From assembly GCA_002409975.1 (NCBI GenBank), contig DHOO01000092.1, positions 68,304 through 75,786 of the forward strand: a stretch of 7,483 nucleotides of DNA, in the 5' to 3' direction. This stretch comes from Firmicutes bacterium UBA5388. GTDB taxonomy: Bacteria > Bacillota > UBA4882 > UBA10575. A program made the translations under genes and the position numbers. The notes under the pieces were generated by a model. That model was not told the DNA's origin and ran no database searches. It worked only from the letters and a program-made list of their open reading frames with translations. Positions 1 through 6,268 of this stretch are shown here, in pieces (position 1 is the first letter of the stretch; each line of letters opens with the position of its first letter).

Positions 1-420
1 GGAAGTGATGATGATGTGGCAGAAGCTGTTGGTACTCGGGGACAGTCAGCTCCTCCTATTGGTTTTTCTACCGTTGGGAAATTAAGATTAAATGAAGAAC
101 AAAATTTAGTGTTAGGTGTTGCTGAGGGTATCGTCCCGACTAATGGTTACCATTATCCGGCGTATGGATTAATAGTAAGCAATGCTCCCCATCCTAATGC
201 GGCTAAATTGTTAGTCCGTACTCTATTAGAGGATGAAGGAGCTAAAGCCTGGACACAAGATATGGGTAATTTCTCAACTAATCCCAATAATTCTTATAAT
301 TCCGATAATCCCTTTGGTGGTCTGGATGTATGGAAGAAGATAACCTGGCCATTAAGACTTAATGTCTCAGCTCAACTGTCTAGAGATGTTTTAGACTTCT
401 GGATTCTAAATCGCAATTAA
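1..420 (+). CDS. ABC transporter substrate-binding protein, C-terminal part (5' end outside window)
   Basis: The frame is open from the first base, so this is the last 139 codons of a longer gene; a GTG at 16 is internal, not a start. The segment APHPNAAKLLVRTLLEDEGA (about residues 57-76 of the visible part) is the typical late helix of family 1 extracellular solute-binding proteins of the Fe3+/putrescine/phosphonate type, where the pattern is A-P-H-P-x-A-A-K-L-(x)n-L-x-x-x-E-G. The ending, with ITWPLRL and a final helix reaching DFWI, fits the C-terminus of such proteins. Known of the family: a secreted lipoprotein in Gram-positives that captures the ligand outside the cell and docks on the permease. 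The signal peptide and lipobox cannot be seen because the 5' end is missing. The permease and ATPase that follow on the same strand complete the importer. The ligand cannot be deduced from this fragment. Confidence 0.85.
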   Translation, partial: GSDDDVAEAVGTRGQSAPPIGFSTVGKLRLNEEQNLVLGVAEGIVPTNGYHYPAYGLIVSNAPHPNAAKLLVRTLLEDEGAKAWTQDMGNFSTNPNNSYNSDNPFGGLDVWKKITWPLRLNVSAQLSRDVLDFWILNRN

Positions 421-570
421 AATTAATACTAACTAGTAACCCACTGATCGCATCTTTTAGACAAAGGTCAAGCTAAAATCAGTTTCCATAAACTGCATGC
501 TAAATAAAAGCTCAGCTAATATAAGGGGTGCGAAATATGTAGTAAGCTTTATTTTTTAGCAATTAGCTTT

Positions 571-621
571 GGGGTCATTTTCCCCCCCCGAATATTTGAA
601 TTGTCGGGGGGGTATGACTCC
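571..621 (+). ncRNA. Strong GC-rich stem-loop, probable mRNA-stabilising or processing structure
   Basis: Bases 583-590 (seven C and a G) pair with 605-612 (a C and seven G). Outside a 3/1 internal loop, 571-578 pairs with 614-621 (eight pairs, one G-U). The loop is 14 nt (591-604). No T-run follows the 3' arm, where the sequence reads CAGATTAAGG, so it does not look like a standard intrinsic terminator. Structures in this position, between a binding-protein gene and its permease, are known in other importers to protect the upstream mRNA and raise binding-protein levels over membrane components. That role here is inferred. A partial terminator is the alternative. Confidence 0.55.
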
Positions 622-757
622 CAGATTAAGGAATTGCATAATTAATCAATTTAAAATTTAGCAATACGATATTGATCGCCTTAGGTAATTATGTAATTCC
701 CTCAGATAATAAAAATGAATGATAAATAAATTTATAACAAAGTGTATTGTTGCAACT

Positions 758-763
758 GGAGGG
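758..763 (+). promoter_or_regulatory. Ribosome binding site deciding the permease start
   Basis: GGAGGG sits 6 nt before a GTG at 770, which is in frame with the permease. The earlier in-frame ATG at 719 has only AT-rich sequence in front of it. This supports GTG 770 as the translated start. Confidence 0.7.
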
Positions 764-769
764 ATTGTA

Positions 770-2611
770 GTGCAATCAGAAATCCGACAGGAAAAGAAAA
801 ACTTACCGTTAAAATTGCCATTTATTAAAATATGGAATCGAACCAGAAGAGCCTTGAGAAATCCACCGTTTATTTTAAGTATTCTCTTGTTAATAGTGTT
901 AATTTACTTAGTTATTGGGCCATTGGCTTCAATGATTAAATCTAGTTTTACCTTGCATCCTCGTGATGCCCTATTTGTGGATAACGGTAAAGCGGGGGAG
1001 TTTACTACTTACTATTTTGTTAGGACTTTTTTAGGAAATATGCGACAAGTTCTTTTTTATAAGCCTTTGCTCAATACCTTAGTAGTAATTTTCCCCATGT
1101 CGGCTCTGGCCCTGTTAATCGGTGGCGCTTTGGCCTGGCTTGTGGTGAGGACGGATTTCCCATGGAAAAGATTTGTTGCTAAAATTGCGATCATTCCCTA
1201 TATGTTACCTTCTTGGACATTGGCTTTAGCCTGGATAACACTATTTAAGAATCGAACGCTTGGCGGGACTTCGGGAATACTGGAATACCTGGGAATTACG
1301 CCTCCGACTTGGTTATCGTTTGGACCACTGCCAATCATTATTGTGATGGCTTTACATTACTATCCCTTTTCCTTTTTATTGATTGGTAGCGCTTTAAGAG
1401 ATATCGACACCAGGTTAGAAGAATCCGCTTTAGTACTGGGAGCAGATACCAAAGTTATTATGAGAAGGATCGTATTATCATTAATTATGCCTGCTGTTCT
1501 TTCAAGCTGGATCCTGACAATTGCCCGTGGCGTAGGTTCTTTTAGCGCTCCAGCCTTTTTAGGGCGGCCAGTTAATTATCAACTATTATCCACCAGGCTA
1601 TATTCAAATTTACAAACAGGAAGCCCCGGTGTAGCGTACTTGCTTGCAGTAGTAATGATCTTATTAGCGGTTTCATTTATATATATCAATCAGAAAGTAA
1701 TAGGAACCCGTAAAGGCTTTGTGACGATAACCGGTAAAGCAGCCACCAAAAGTATAATAAAATTAGGGAAGTATACTACATTAGTTAGTGTGTTAGTATT
1801 TGCCTTTCTAACCATTGTTGTGTTTATTCCGATTATCGTCTTGGCCATAGAAACAGTGGTAAAAGTTCCCGGTAATTATAGTTTGTCTAATTTTACTTTA
1901 CATTACTGGCTTGGAAAATCGGATCCCCAGATTCTAACCGGTCAACCGGGCGTATTTCGAAACCCAGAAATGTGGAGAGCTTTGTGGAATACTTTAAAAC
2001 TGGGTGTTTTGGCTTCATTCTTCTGTGCTGTTGCTGGTTTATTAATTGGATACACAGTGGTTCGCTTAAGGGGCAGATTTATTTCAAAGATTCTAGATCA
2101 GATTTCATTTTTACCTTACCTTGTTCCCAGTATTGCTTTTGGGGCAACATATTTATCACTTTTTGCTAAACAGCGCGGATTTATCCCGAGTCTGTATGGT
2201 ACCTTTACCCTACTTATATTAGTAACTACGGTAAAAAATTTACCCTTTGCTACCCGATCTGGTATTAGTGGTATGATGCAACTGGGACATGAAATAGAAG
2301 AAGCGGGAATTATTGCCGGCGCCAGTTGGTCTACAAGAATGCGGCGGTTAATTATGCCACTGCAAAGCAGTAGTTTATTAAGTGGTATATTATTGCCAAT
2401 GGTTTCCGCGATGAGAGAATTAAGTTTAATAATAATTCTTATTACTCCGGGTACTCATTTGTTAACGTCATTAACTTTTAAGTACACTGATTATGGGTAT
2501 TATTCTATTTCAAATGCGTTATTATTAATAAATATATTTCTAGTATTAGTATTAACTATTGGAATTCAAAAAATAACTGGAAATGATTTATCAGAAGGTT
2601 TAGGAGGTTAA
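770..2611 (+). CDS. ABC transporter permease, fused two-domain, Fe3+/FbpB-AfuB type
   Basis: This integral membrane protein forms the transport channel of the importer. With the GTG start it is 613 aa; a longer version from ATG 719 would add 17 residues but lacks a ribosome binding site. It is a tandem fusion of two MetI-like permease domains. After a basic N-terminus there is a first membrane segment at about 33-53, a first domain ending near residue 310, a hydrophobic linker segment near 335-360 and a second domain from about 405 to the end, giving roughly twelve membrane spans. Each half carries an EAA loop, the contact site for the ATPase: about 217-241 (ESALVLGAD...LIMP) and about 510-531 (EEAGIIAGA...LIMP). 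The duplication is the hallmark of the FbpB/AfuB/SfuB family, and the protein is somewhat longer than FbpB because of larger extracytoplasmic loops after the first span and before the second domain. The ATPase gene starts 4 nt after the stop, so the two are probably translated together. The family moves iron(III), phosphorylated sugars or other anions; which one applies here is unknown. Confidence 0.9.
   Translation: MQSEIRQEKKNLPLKLPFIKIWNRTRRALRNPPFILSILLLIVLIYLVIGPLASMIKSSFTLHPRDALFVDNGKAGEFTTYYFVRTFLGNMRQVLFYKPLLNTLVVIFPMSALALLIGGALAWLVVRTDFPWKRFVAKIAIIPYMLPSWTLALAWITLFKNRTLGGTSGILEYLGITPPTWLSFGPLPIIIVMALHYYPFSFLLIGSALRDIDTRLEESALVLGADTKVIMRRIVLSLIMPAVLSSWILTIARGVGSFSAPAFLGRPVNYQLLSTRLYSNLQTGSPGVAYLLAVVMILLAVSFIYINQKVIGTRKGFVTITGKAATKSIIKLGKYTTLVSVLVFAFLTIVVFIPIIVLAIETVVKVPGNYSLSNFTLHYWLGKSDPQILTGQPGVFRNPEMWRALWNTLKLGVLASFFCAVAGLLIGYTVVRLRGRFISKILDQISFLPYLVPSIAFGATYLSLFAKQRGFIPSLYGTFTLLILVTTVKNLPFATRSGISGMMQLGHEIEEAGIIAGASWSTRMRRLIMPLQSSSLLSGILLPMVSAMRELSLIIILITPGTHLLTSLTFKYTDYGYYSISNALLLINIFLVLVLTIGIQKITGNDLSEGLGG
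2602..2607 (+). promoter_or_regulatory. Ribosome binding site of the ATPase gene
   Basis: AGGAGG lies 8 nt before ATG 2616 and inside the last codons of the permease gene. Its strength and position support ATG 2616 as the start and suggest translational coupling. Confidence 0.85.
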
Positions 2612-2615
2612 GCAA

Positions 2616-3734
2616 ATGCCAGAAATTGTTTTAAAAAATGTTACTAAACGTTGGGGAAATGTTGTTGCAGTAAATGATTTCAGTTTAAAGATACCAGATG
2701 GTAGTTTCATGTGCTTTTTAGGACCCTCCGGCTGCGGTAAAACAACTACGCTAAGAATGATTGCGGGTCTGGAGGAACCAACAGCAGGCAAGATTTATAT
2801 GGATGATAAACTTATTTATTCTTCGGAAGAGGCTTTTTCACTAAGACCTAAGGATCGAGACGTAGGCCTAATCTTTCAAAGTTACGCTCTCTGGCCACAT
2901 ATGACTGTATTTAAGAATATTGCCTTTGGCTTAGAGATGGAAAAGTTACCCGGTCAAGAGATTAAAAAAAGGGTACAGGAAATAGCTGATTTAATGGCGA
3001 TCGGAGATTTGCTGGAACGTTATCCTTCAGAATTAAGCGGAGGACAACAACAGAGGGTTGCGCTGGCAAGAAGTTTAGCGCCGCAACCAAATTGTCTGTT
3101 AATGGATGAGCCCTTGAGTAATCTTGATGCTAAATTACGGGTCGATATGCGTACCGAGTTGAAAAGAATTCATAGTGAAACCAAACAAACAATTATTTAT
3201 GTCACCCATGACCAGTTAGAAGCGTTATCGCTAGGAACACAAGTAGTGATCATGAATGAGGGGAAGTTACAGCAGATAGATGAACCAATGGAAATGTATA
3301 AAAACCCAAAGAATCTTTTTGTAGGGGAATTCGTAGGAACACCGCGAATCAACATGGTCAGAGGAGATCTGATTGAACAAGAAGGGCAGTTCGGGTTTAA
3401 AAGCGATGGAATCTTCTTTCCACTAAAAGGGATCGAAGGGCTGAGAGCGGGTCAGCAAGTTGTTATGGCTGTTCGACCCGAGGATGTCAGGTTAACTAAA
3501 CCGGGTAAAGAGTCCTCTTTTGTCTTTACCATCTATTCAACCTTACCGGCAGGTGCTGATATTTTTGCCAGAATTTATAAAAATAAGACATTTTTTACGG
3601 TGCGACAAGAAGAAAGGGTTATCCATACACCCGAAACAGCAGTGGGGATAGATTTTGTTGAGGATAGTCTGCTGATTTTTGATGCGCAAACAGAGAATTT
3701 ACTGGGCAAAACATCGTTAATTAAGAAAGGATAA
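2616..3734 (+). CDS. ABC transporter ATP-binding protein, FbpC/PotA/MalK-like
   Basis: This is the cytoplasmic ATPase (372 aa) that powers the importer. All nucleotide-binding elements are present in order: an aromatic residue in the A-loop position (W13), Walker A GPSGCGKTT (36-44), Q-loop Q88 in LIFQSY, signature LSGGQQQR (140-147), Walker B CLLMDEP (160-166, catalytic E165), D-loop LSNLDA (167-172) and switch H198. From about residue 240 to the end lies the C-terminal TOBE extension typical of the CUT1/FbpC/PotA group, with the recognisable strand VVMAVRPEDVRL (282-293). Length is normal for the family. It is preceded by the fused permease and must act as a homodimer against its two EAA loops. 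The sequence does not decide between iron, polyamine, sugar-phosphate or phosphonate transport; the partner permease argues for the Fe3+-type branch. No defect is visible. Confidence 0.93.
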   Translation: MPEIVLKNVTKRWGNVVAVNDFSLKIPDGSFMCFLGPSGCGKTTTLRMIAGLEEPTAGKIYMDDKLIYSSEEAFSLRPKDRDVGLIFQSYALWPHMTVFKNIAFGLEMEKLPGQEIKKRVQEIADLMAIGDLLERYPSELSGGQQQRVALARSLAPQPNCLLMDEPLSNLDAKLRVDMRTELKRIHSETKQTIIYVTHDQLEALSLGTQVVIMNEGKLQQIDEPMEMYKNPKNLFVGEFVGTPRINMVRGDLIEQEGQFGFKSDGIFFPLKGIEGLRAGQQVVMAVRPEDVRLTKPGKESSFVFTIYSTLPAGADIFARIYKNKTFFTVRQEERVIHTPETAVGIDFVEDSLLIFDAQTENLLGKTSLIKKG

Positions 3735-3756
3735 TTATGTATAATTCGAGATAATT
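3731..3756. repeat. Three ATAATT direct repeats at 10-bp spacing
   Basis: ATAATT occurs at 3731-3736, 3741-3746 and 3751-3756, so the copies sit on the same face of the helix. The first overlaps the ATPase stop codon. The first two also form the inverted repeat AATTAT-GT-ATAATT (3733-3746). The motif is AT-rich and chance is possible, but the exact period is notable. Confidence 0.6.
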
Positions 3757-3827
3757 GATCATTGGCATAAAATGAAACATCAGTTAATTGTGGTGCTCAA
3801 AATTGTGTAAAAGACAAAATTACCGGG

Positions 3828-3871
3828 GAGGGTATAATTTAAAAATTATACCCTCAATCCTGCGATTTTTT
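3828..3871 (+). terminator. Probable transcription terminator after the transporter genes
   Basis: A perfect 13-bp inverted repeat pairs 3828-3840 (GAGGGTATAATTT) with 3843-3855; the innermost pairs must open to form a loop. A run of six T lies at 3866-3871, about ten bases after the stem rather than directly at it, so this is not an ideal intrinsic terminator. Its place about 95 nt after the ATPase stop fits the end of the importer transcript. The left arm contains a perfect TATAAT with AAGACA 16 nt upstream, so a promoter or operator role is an alternative. Confidence 0.5.
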
Positions 3872-3975
3872 GCTAAAGAAGTTAAAATAAAGTGAAAAAT
3901 TATACTGATCAAAATGAATAACTATGTTACAGAAGAATCTACAAATGATGTTCGCCCATTAATTCTTGAGAAATT

Positions 3976-3987
3976 TAAGCTAGCTTA
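3976..3987. promoter_or_regulatory. 12-bp perfect palindrome upstream of the chemoreceptor gene
   Basis: TAAGCTAGCTTA is a perfect palindrome about 65 nt before the chemoreceptor start and just upstream of a candidate promoter. It could be a binding site for a dimeric regulator. No regulator is identified from the sequence. Confidence 0.3.
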
Positions 3988-3999
3988 CCGGCTTACATC

Positions 4000-4029
4000 T
4001 TGAATATAGATGATACTCCTCCTTATTAT
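4000..4029 (+). promoter_or_regulatory. Candidate promoter of the chemoreceptor gene
   Basis: TTGAAT (4000-4005) and TATTAT (4024-4029) are separated by 18 nt and resemble vegetative -35 and -10 boxes, with four and five of six consensus bases. Transcription would begin near 4036, just before the ribosome binding site. The common motility sigma factor pattern (TAAA, about 15 nt, GCCGATAA) was looked for and not convincingly found. In AT-rich DNA such matches arise often. Confidence 0.3.
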
Positions 4030-4042
4030 TTAATAAAAAAGT

Positions 4043-4048
4043 GGGGGT
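4043..4048 (+). promoter_or_regulatory. Weak ribosome binding site of the chemoreceptor gene
   Basis: GGGGGT lies 3 nt before ATG 4052 and 6 nt before a second ATG at 4055. Spacing is better for the second ATG, so the protein may begin one residue later. The effect on the product is trivial. Confidence 0.5.
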
Positions 4049-4051
4049 CTA

Positions 4052-6100
4052 ATGATGTTTAAAGATTTATACATTAGATGGAAGATAAGTTTACTCCTGA
4101 TCCTAATCATCACTTTAATAATGGGAGGCGTATCATATTTTGCTTATAATTTCGCCCAGGACATGGTGTCAAAACAGATTAATGAAAAGATAGAATTGAT
4201 CAAAAATGCGCAAAAGAATACGATAAGAACTTTGATTAACAGAGTTAATGAAGAGGTAGCTTTTTTTGCGCAAAAGGAATCCATTTATGCTCATAAATAT
4301 GATAACGATGTTAAGGAAAGAGGAGTAAGTGAAGGCGATAAATTTGTTTTTGACGATAATTATTACTATATATTTTTGTTGAAAAGTTTAGAATTGGCTG
4401 AACAAAATCGGATGAATGATCAATTTTTATATTCCTATATCACAACTAGTCAGGGAGTGGTTATAGCTGACTCCCGGGTTAAAAGCGAAGAAGAAGTTCC
4501 ACAGTATGTAGGGAATCGAATAACAGAAGAAAGGTATCGTTCTTCGCGAATTGAAAAAATTTATGTGGATGAAGATCAGAAGTATTTTTTAGCTCAGTTT
4601 TCGATTTATAGAAGAAATACAAATATTATTGTGGGATATTATACAATTGCAGTTAGTCTAGATATTTTTTATAAAAACATTGATGCTTTCCAGGATGAAC
4701 TATTTGAAGAGTATTATTTGGTAAATGATGAAGGTATCATTTTTAACCATAGCCAAAGGGAGTTAATTGGAGATAAAGATAACGAGGCTTGGTATTTAGA
4801 TATTATTAATAAAGATATTAACGGAGCTGAAAGGATAAATAAGCGAGATTATCAATTGGTGGAAAGAATAGAACATGAGCGAGCAATATATTTGGTTGCC
4901 ACAATACCTGTAAAAGTACTTAATGAACCAGTTAATAAAATAAGGAATATTGTATTCTTAATATCTTTCTTGGCCATAGTACTGATCTTTTTTAGTTCAT
5001 ACTTGCTAATATCTCAGGTTCTAAACCCTTTAAATAGTCTTCTATTAGGTTTTAGTAATTTGGAAAAGGGAGAACTATCAGAAGAAATACTTTTGGATGA
5101 AAAGAATATTCAAAAAGATGAGATAGGTATTTTAAGTCTGGCTTTCAATAGTATGGTAAAAGAATTAAGAAGTATTATCGGAAAATTAATAAGGGTTTCT
5201 GTTAATGTTGGCGATGCCTCAAATAAGTTACAAACCTCCTCTAATGAACTGGGTAGTACTTCTAGCAATGTGGCTGCGGCTATTATGGATGTTACACAAG
5301 GCTCTGAGGAACAAAATAGTAGTATTAGCAACATAAACGAGAAAACCAAAAAACTCTCAAATATGGTAGAGAAATTAGATAAATCAAATCAAGAGATGAA
5401 AAATTCTGCAACAACGATGACGATAGCTTCTGAAAATGGTGGGCAAGAGATGGAAAGAGTAAGCCAGCAAATGGAGAATATTAAAACTTCTATAGACCAA
5501 GTAGCTGGTGAAATCAATAATCTGAATGAGATAACGCTAGAAATTGATAATATTTTAAGTATAATCAACAGTATGGCCAATCAAACCAATATACTTTCCA
5601 TTAATGCCTCGATTGAGGCCGCCAGGGCTGGCGAGGCCGGAAAAGGGTTTGGTGTAGTTGCTGGTAAAATTAAAGATCTAGCCGAAGAATCTGCTAATTC
5701 TGCTGGTAAAATTAAAGACCTAATTAACGATATAAAAGAAAAAGCGGAAAATACAAGTTTAAAAATGAAAGTGGGGATCCAAGAAATAGACAATGGAAAA
5801 CAGCAAGTAATTGCAGCGAGGGAGGCTTTTGGGAATATTAACCTTAGTATTCAAGAAGTAGTCTCCAATCTTAATGAAACAGATTTAGTGGTACAAAGTA
5901 TTAAATCCGATTCGATTGAAATTACCGATCATATTGATTATATTGCAACTATCTCTGAAGAAAATTCAGCTCGCACCCAGGAGGTTGCGGCAGCAAGTCA
6001 AGAACAAACTGCTTTTGTTGAAGAAATGATGGTCTTAGCCGATACATTAGCCAAAATGGCAGAAGACTTAAATAAGCTTATTGTAAGGTTTAAAGTATAA
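4052..6100 (+). CDS. Methyl-accepting chemotaxis protein with large extracellular (dCache-like) sensor
   Basis: This 682-aa transmembrane chemoreceptor senses a ligand outside the cell and controls the CheA kinase. In order: a short basic cytoplasmic start; membrane segment 1 at about 12-33; an extracellular region at about 35-298; membrane segment 2 at about 300-322; a HAMP linker at about 323-376; and the coiled-coil signalling domain to the end. The extracellular region is the right size for a double Cache domain, and YYLVNDEGIIFNHSQRELIG (221-240) matches the typical strand-turn of its membrane-proximal half. The hairpin tip that contacts CheA and CheW is clear: NQTNILSINASIEAARAGE (510-528). 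The adaptation region near 637-660 is rich in E and Q. No C-terminal CheR-docking pentapeptide is present. Odd points: AGKIKDL occurs twice (537-543 and 551-557), encoded by a near-exact DNA repeat, and K539 stands where related receptors usually have Glu. Its position between importer and regulator suggests the same nutrient is sensed; that is inference. Confidence 0.95.
   Translation: MMFKDLYIRWKISLLLILIITLIMGGVSYFAYNFAQDMVSKQINEKIELIKNAQKNTIRTLINRVNEEVAFFAQKESIYAHKYDNDVKERGVSEGDKFVFDDNYYYIFLLKSLELAEQNRMNDQFLYSYITTSQGVVIADSRVKSEEEVPQYVGNRITEERYRSSRIEKIYVDEDQKYFLAQFSIYRRNTNIIVGYYTIAVSLDIFYKNIDAFQDELFEEYYLVNDEGIIFNHSQRELIGDKDNEAWYLDIINKDINGAERINKRDYQLVERIEHERAIYLVATIPVKVLNEPVNKIRNIVFLISFLAIVLIFFSSYLLISQVLNPLNSLLLGFSNLEKGELSEEILLDEKNIQKDEIGILSLAFNSMVKELRSIIGKLIRVSVNVGDASNKLQTSSNELGSTSSNVAAAIMDVTQGSEEQNSSISNINEKTKKLSNMVEKLDKSNQEMKNSATTMTIASENGGQEMERVSQQMENIKTSIDQVAGEINNLNEITLEIDNILSIINSMANQTNILSINASIEAARAGEAGKGFGVVAGKIKDLAEESANSAGKIKDLINDIKEKAENTSLKMKVGIQEIDNGKQQVIAAREAFGNINLSIQEVVSNLNETDLVVQSIKSDSIEITDHIDYIATISEENSARTQEVAAASQEQTAFVEEMMVLADTLAKMAEDLNKLIVRFKV
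5659..5722 (+). repeat. 22-nt near-exact direct repeat inside the chemoreceptor gene
   Basis: Bases 5659-5680 and 5701-5722 match at 21 of 22 positions (T5677 against C5719); the shared core is TGCTGGTAAAATTAAAGA. The copies are 42 nt apart, equal to 14 residues or two heptads of the coiled coil, and both encode AGKIKDL. Codon-for-codon identity goes beyond what similar amino acids alone require. Confidence 0.9.
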
Positions 6101-6134
6101 AATCTTTATGGAGGGTTTTCGACTCTTTGATTTT
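6099..6134 (+). terminator. Weak terminator-like fold after the chemoreceptor gene
   Basis: AAAATC (6099-6104) can pair with GATTTT (6129-6134), with a small inner GAG/CTC pairing (6111-6113 with 6123-6125). The stem is AT-rich and interrupted and has no separate T-run. Transcription may therefore read on into the regulator gene. Confidence 0.2.
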
Positions 6135-6196
6135 AATTATCTATTAACGAGGAGCTTTTTCAGAAGGCAAATAGATAGCTATTAAGGTGAGTTTAT

Positions 6197-6210
6197 ATAG
6201 AACGTTTTTA
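6197..6210. promoter_or_regulatory. Candidate LacI-type operator upstream of the regulator gene
   Basis: GAACGTTT (6200-6207) contains a palindromic AACGTT with central CG. It differs by one base from AAACGTTT, the core common to many LacI-family operators. It lies about 60 nt before the regulator start and just upstream of a TATTAT (6229-6234) that could be a -10 box, a fitting place for self-repression. The outer bases are poorly symmetrical, so the call is tentative. Confidence 0.3.
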
Positions 6211-6256
6211 TGGAATACGAAAGAACTTTATTATAGCCAAAGTGTATGTCCGAAAT

Positions 6257-6264
6257 GGAGTGAT
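6257..6264 (+). promoter_or_regulatory. Ribosome binding site deciding the regulator start
   Basis: GGAGTGAT closely follows the anti-Shine-Dalgarno complement GGAGGTGAT with one base missing. Its GGAG ends 8 nt before a TTG at 6269. The upstream in-frame GTG at 6242 has no such site, and the GTG at 6260 overlaps it. TTG 6269 is therefore preferred. Confidence 0.65.
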
Positions 6265-6268
6265 ACTT

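Larger units (their letters stand above)
421..769. other. Intergenic region between binding protein and permease
   Basis: This stretch of about 350 nt has no supported gene and is long for a gap inside an importer operon. It holds a small perfect hairpin (480-495, CAGTTT/AAACTG with a 4-nt loop), an interrupted inverted repeat (507-519 with 556-570, AAAGCT..GCTAA against TTAGC..AGCTTT), and the strong GC-rich stem-loop at 571-621 listed separately. The motif GCTAA recurs at about 473, 500 and 515 and inverted at 556 and 563. No convincing -35/-10 pair was seen before the permease, so read-through from the binding-protein gene is the simplest reading, but a weak promoter cannot be excluded. 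Confidence 0.6.
3735..4051. other. Intergenic region between ATPase and chemoreceptor genes
   Basis: This gap of 317 nt has no supported gene. Visible structure: ATAATT repeated at 3731, 3741 and 3751; direct repeats CAAAATT at 3798 and 3815; a 13-bp inverted repeat at 3828-3855; a 12-bp perfect palindrome at 3976-3987; a CATCT/AGATG hairpin at 3996-4012; and a possible promoter at 4000-4029. A 29-codon frame (3914-4003) has no ribosome binding site and is not called. The region probably holds the end of the transporter transcript and the start of the chemoreceptor transcript. Confidence 0.6.

Noticed and set aside
421..718. Riboswitch or structured RNA before the permease
   Set aside because: Apart from simple hairpins I recognise no known aptamer core, and the main stem has no regulatory partner arm that I can see.
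1972..2169. 65-codon frame on the + strand inside the permease gene
   Set aside because: It lies wholly inside the well-supported permease in another frame, and its Cys/Phe-rich translation resembles no protein family.
2600..2791. Minus-strand frame opposite the ATPase start
   Set aside because: It is antisense to the Walker A region and has no independent evidence.
3880..3915. Motility sigma factor promoter (TAAA...ACTGATCA) for the chemoreceptor
   Set aside because: The spacing from either TAAA is wrong (12 or 17 nt) and the second box matches only about five of eight bases.
3914..4003. 29-codon frame MNNYVTEES... before the chemoreceptor gene
   Set aside because: No ribosome binding site precedes it, and it overlaps the palindrome and likely promoter region.
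5110..5793. Three minus-strand frames (5110-5349, 5389-5580, 5581-5793) opposite the chemoreceptor
   Set aside because: They are antisense shadows of the coiled-coil coding region with low-complexity Ser/Ile/Leu-rich translations and no supporting context.
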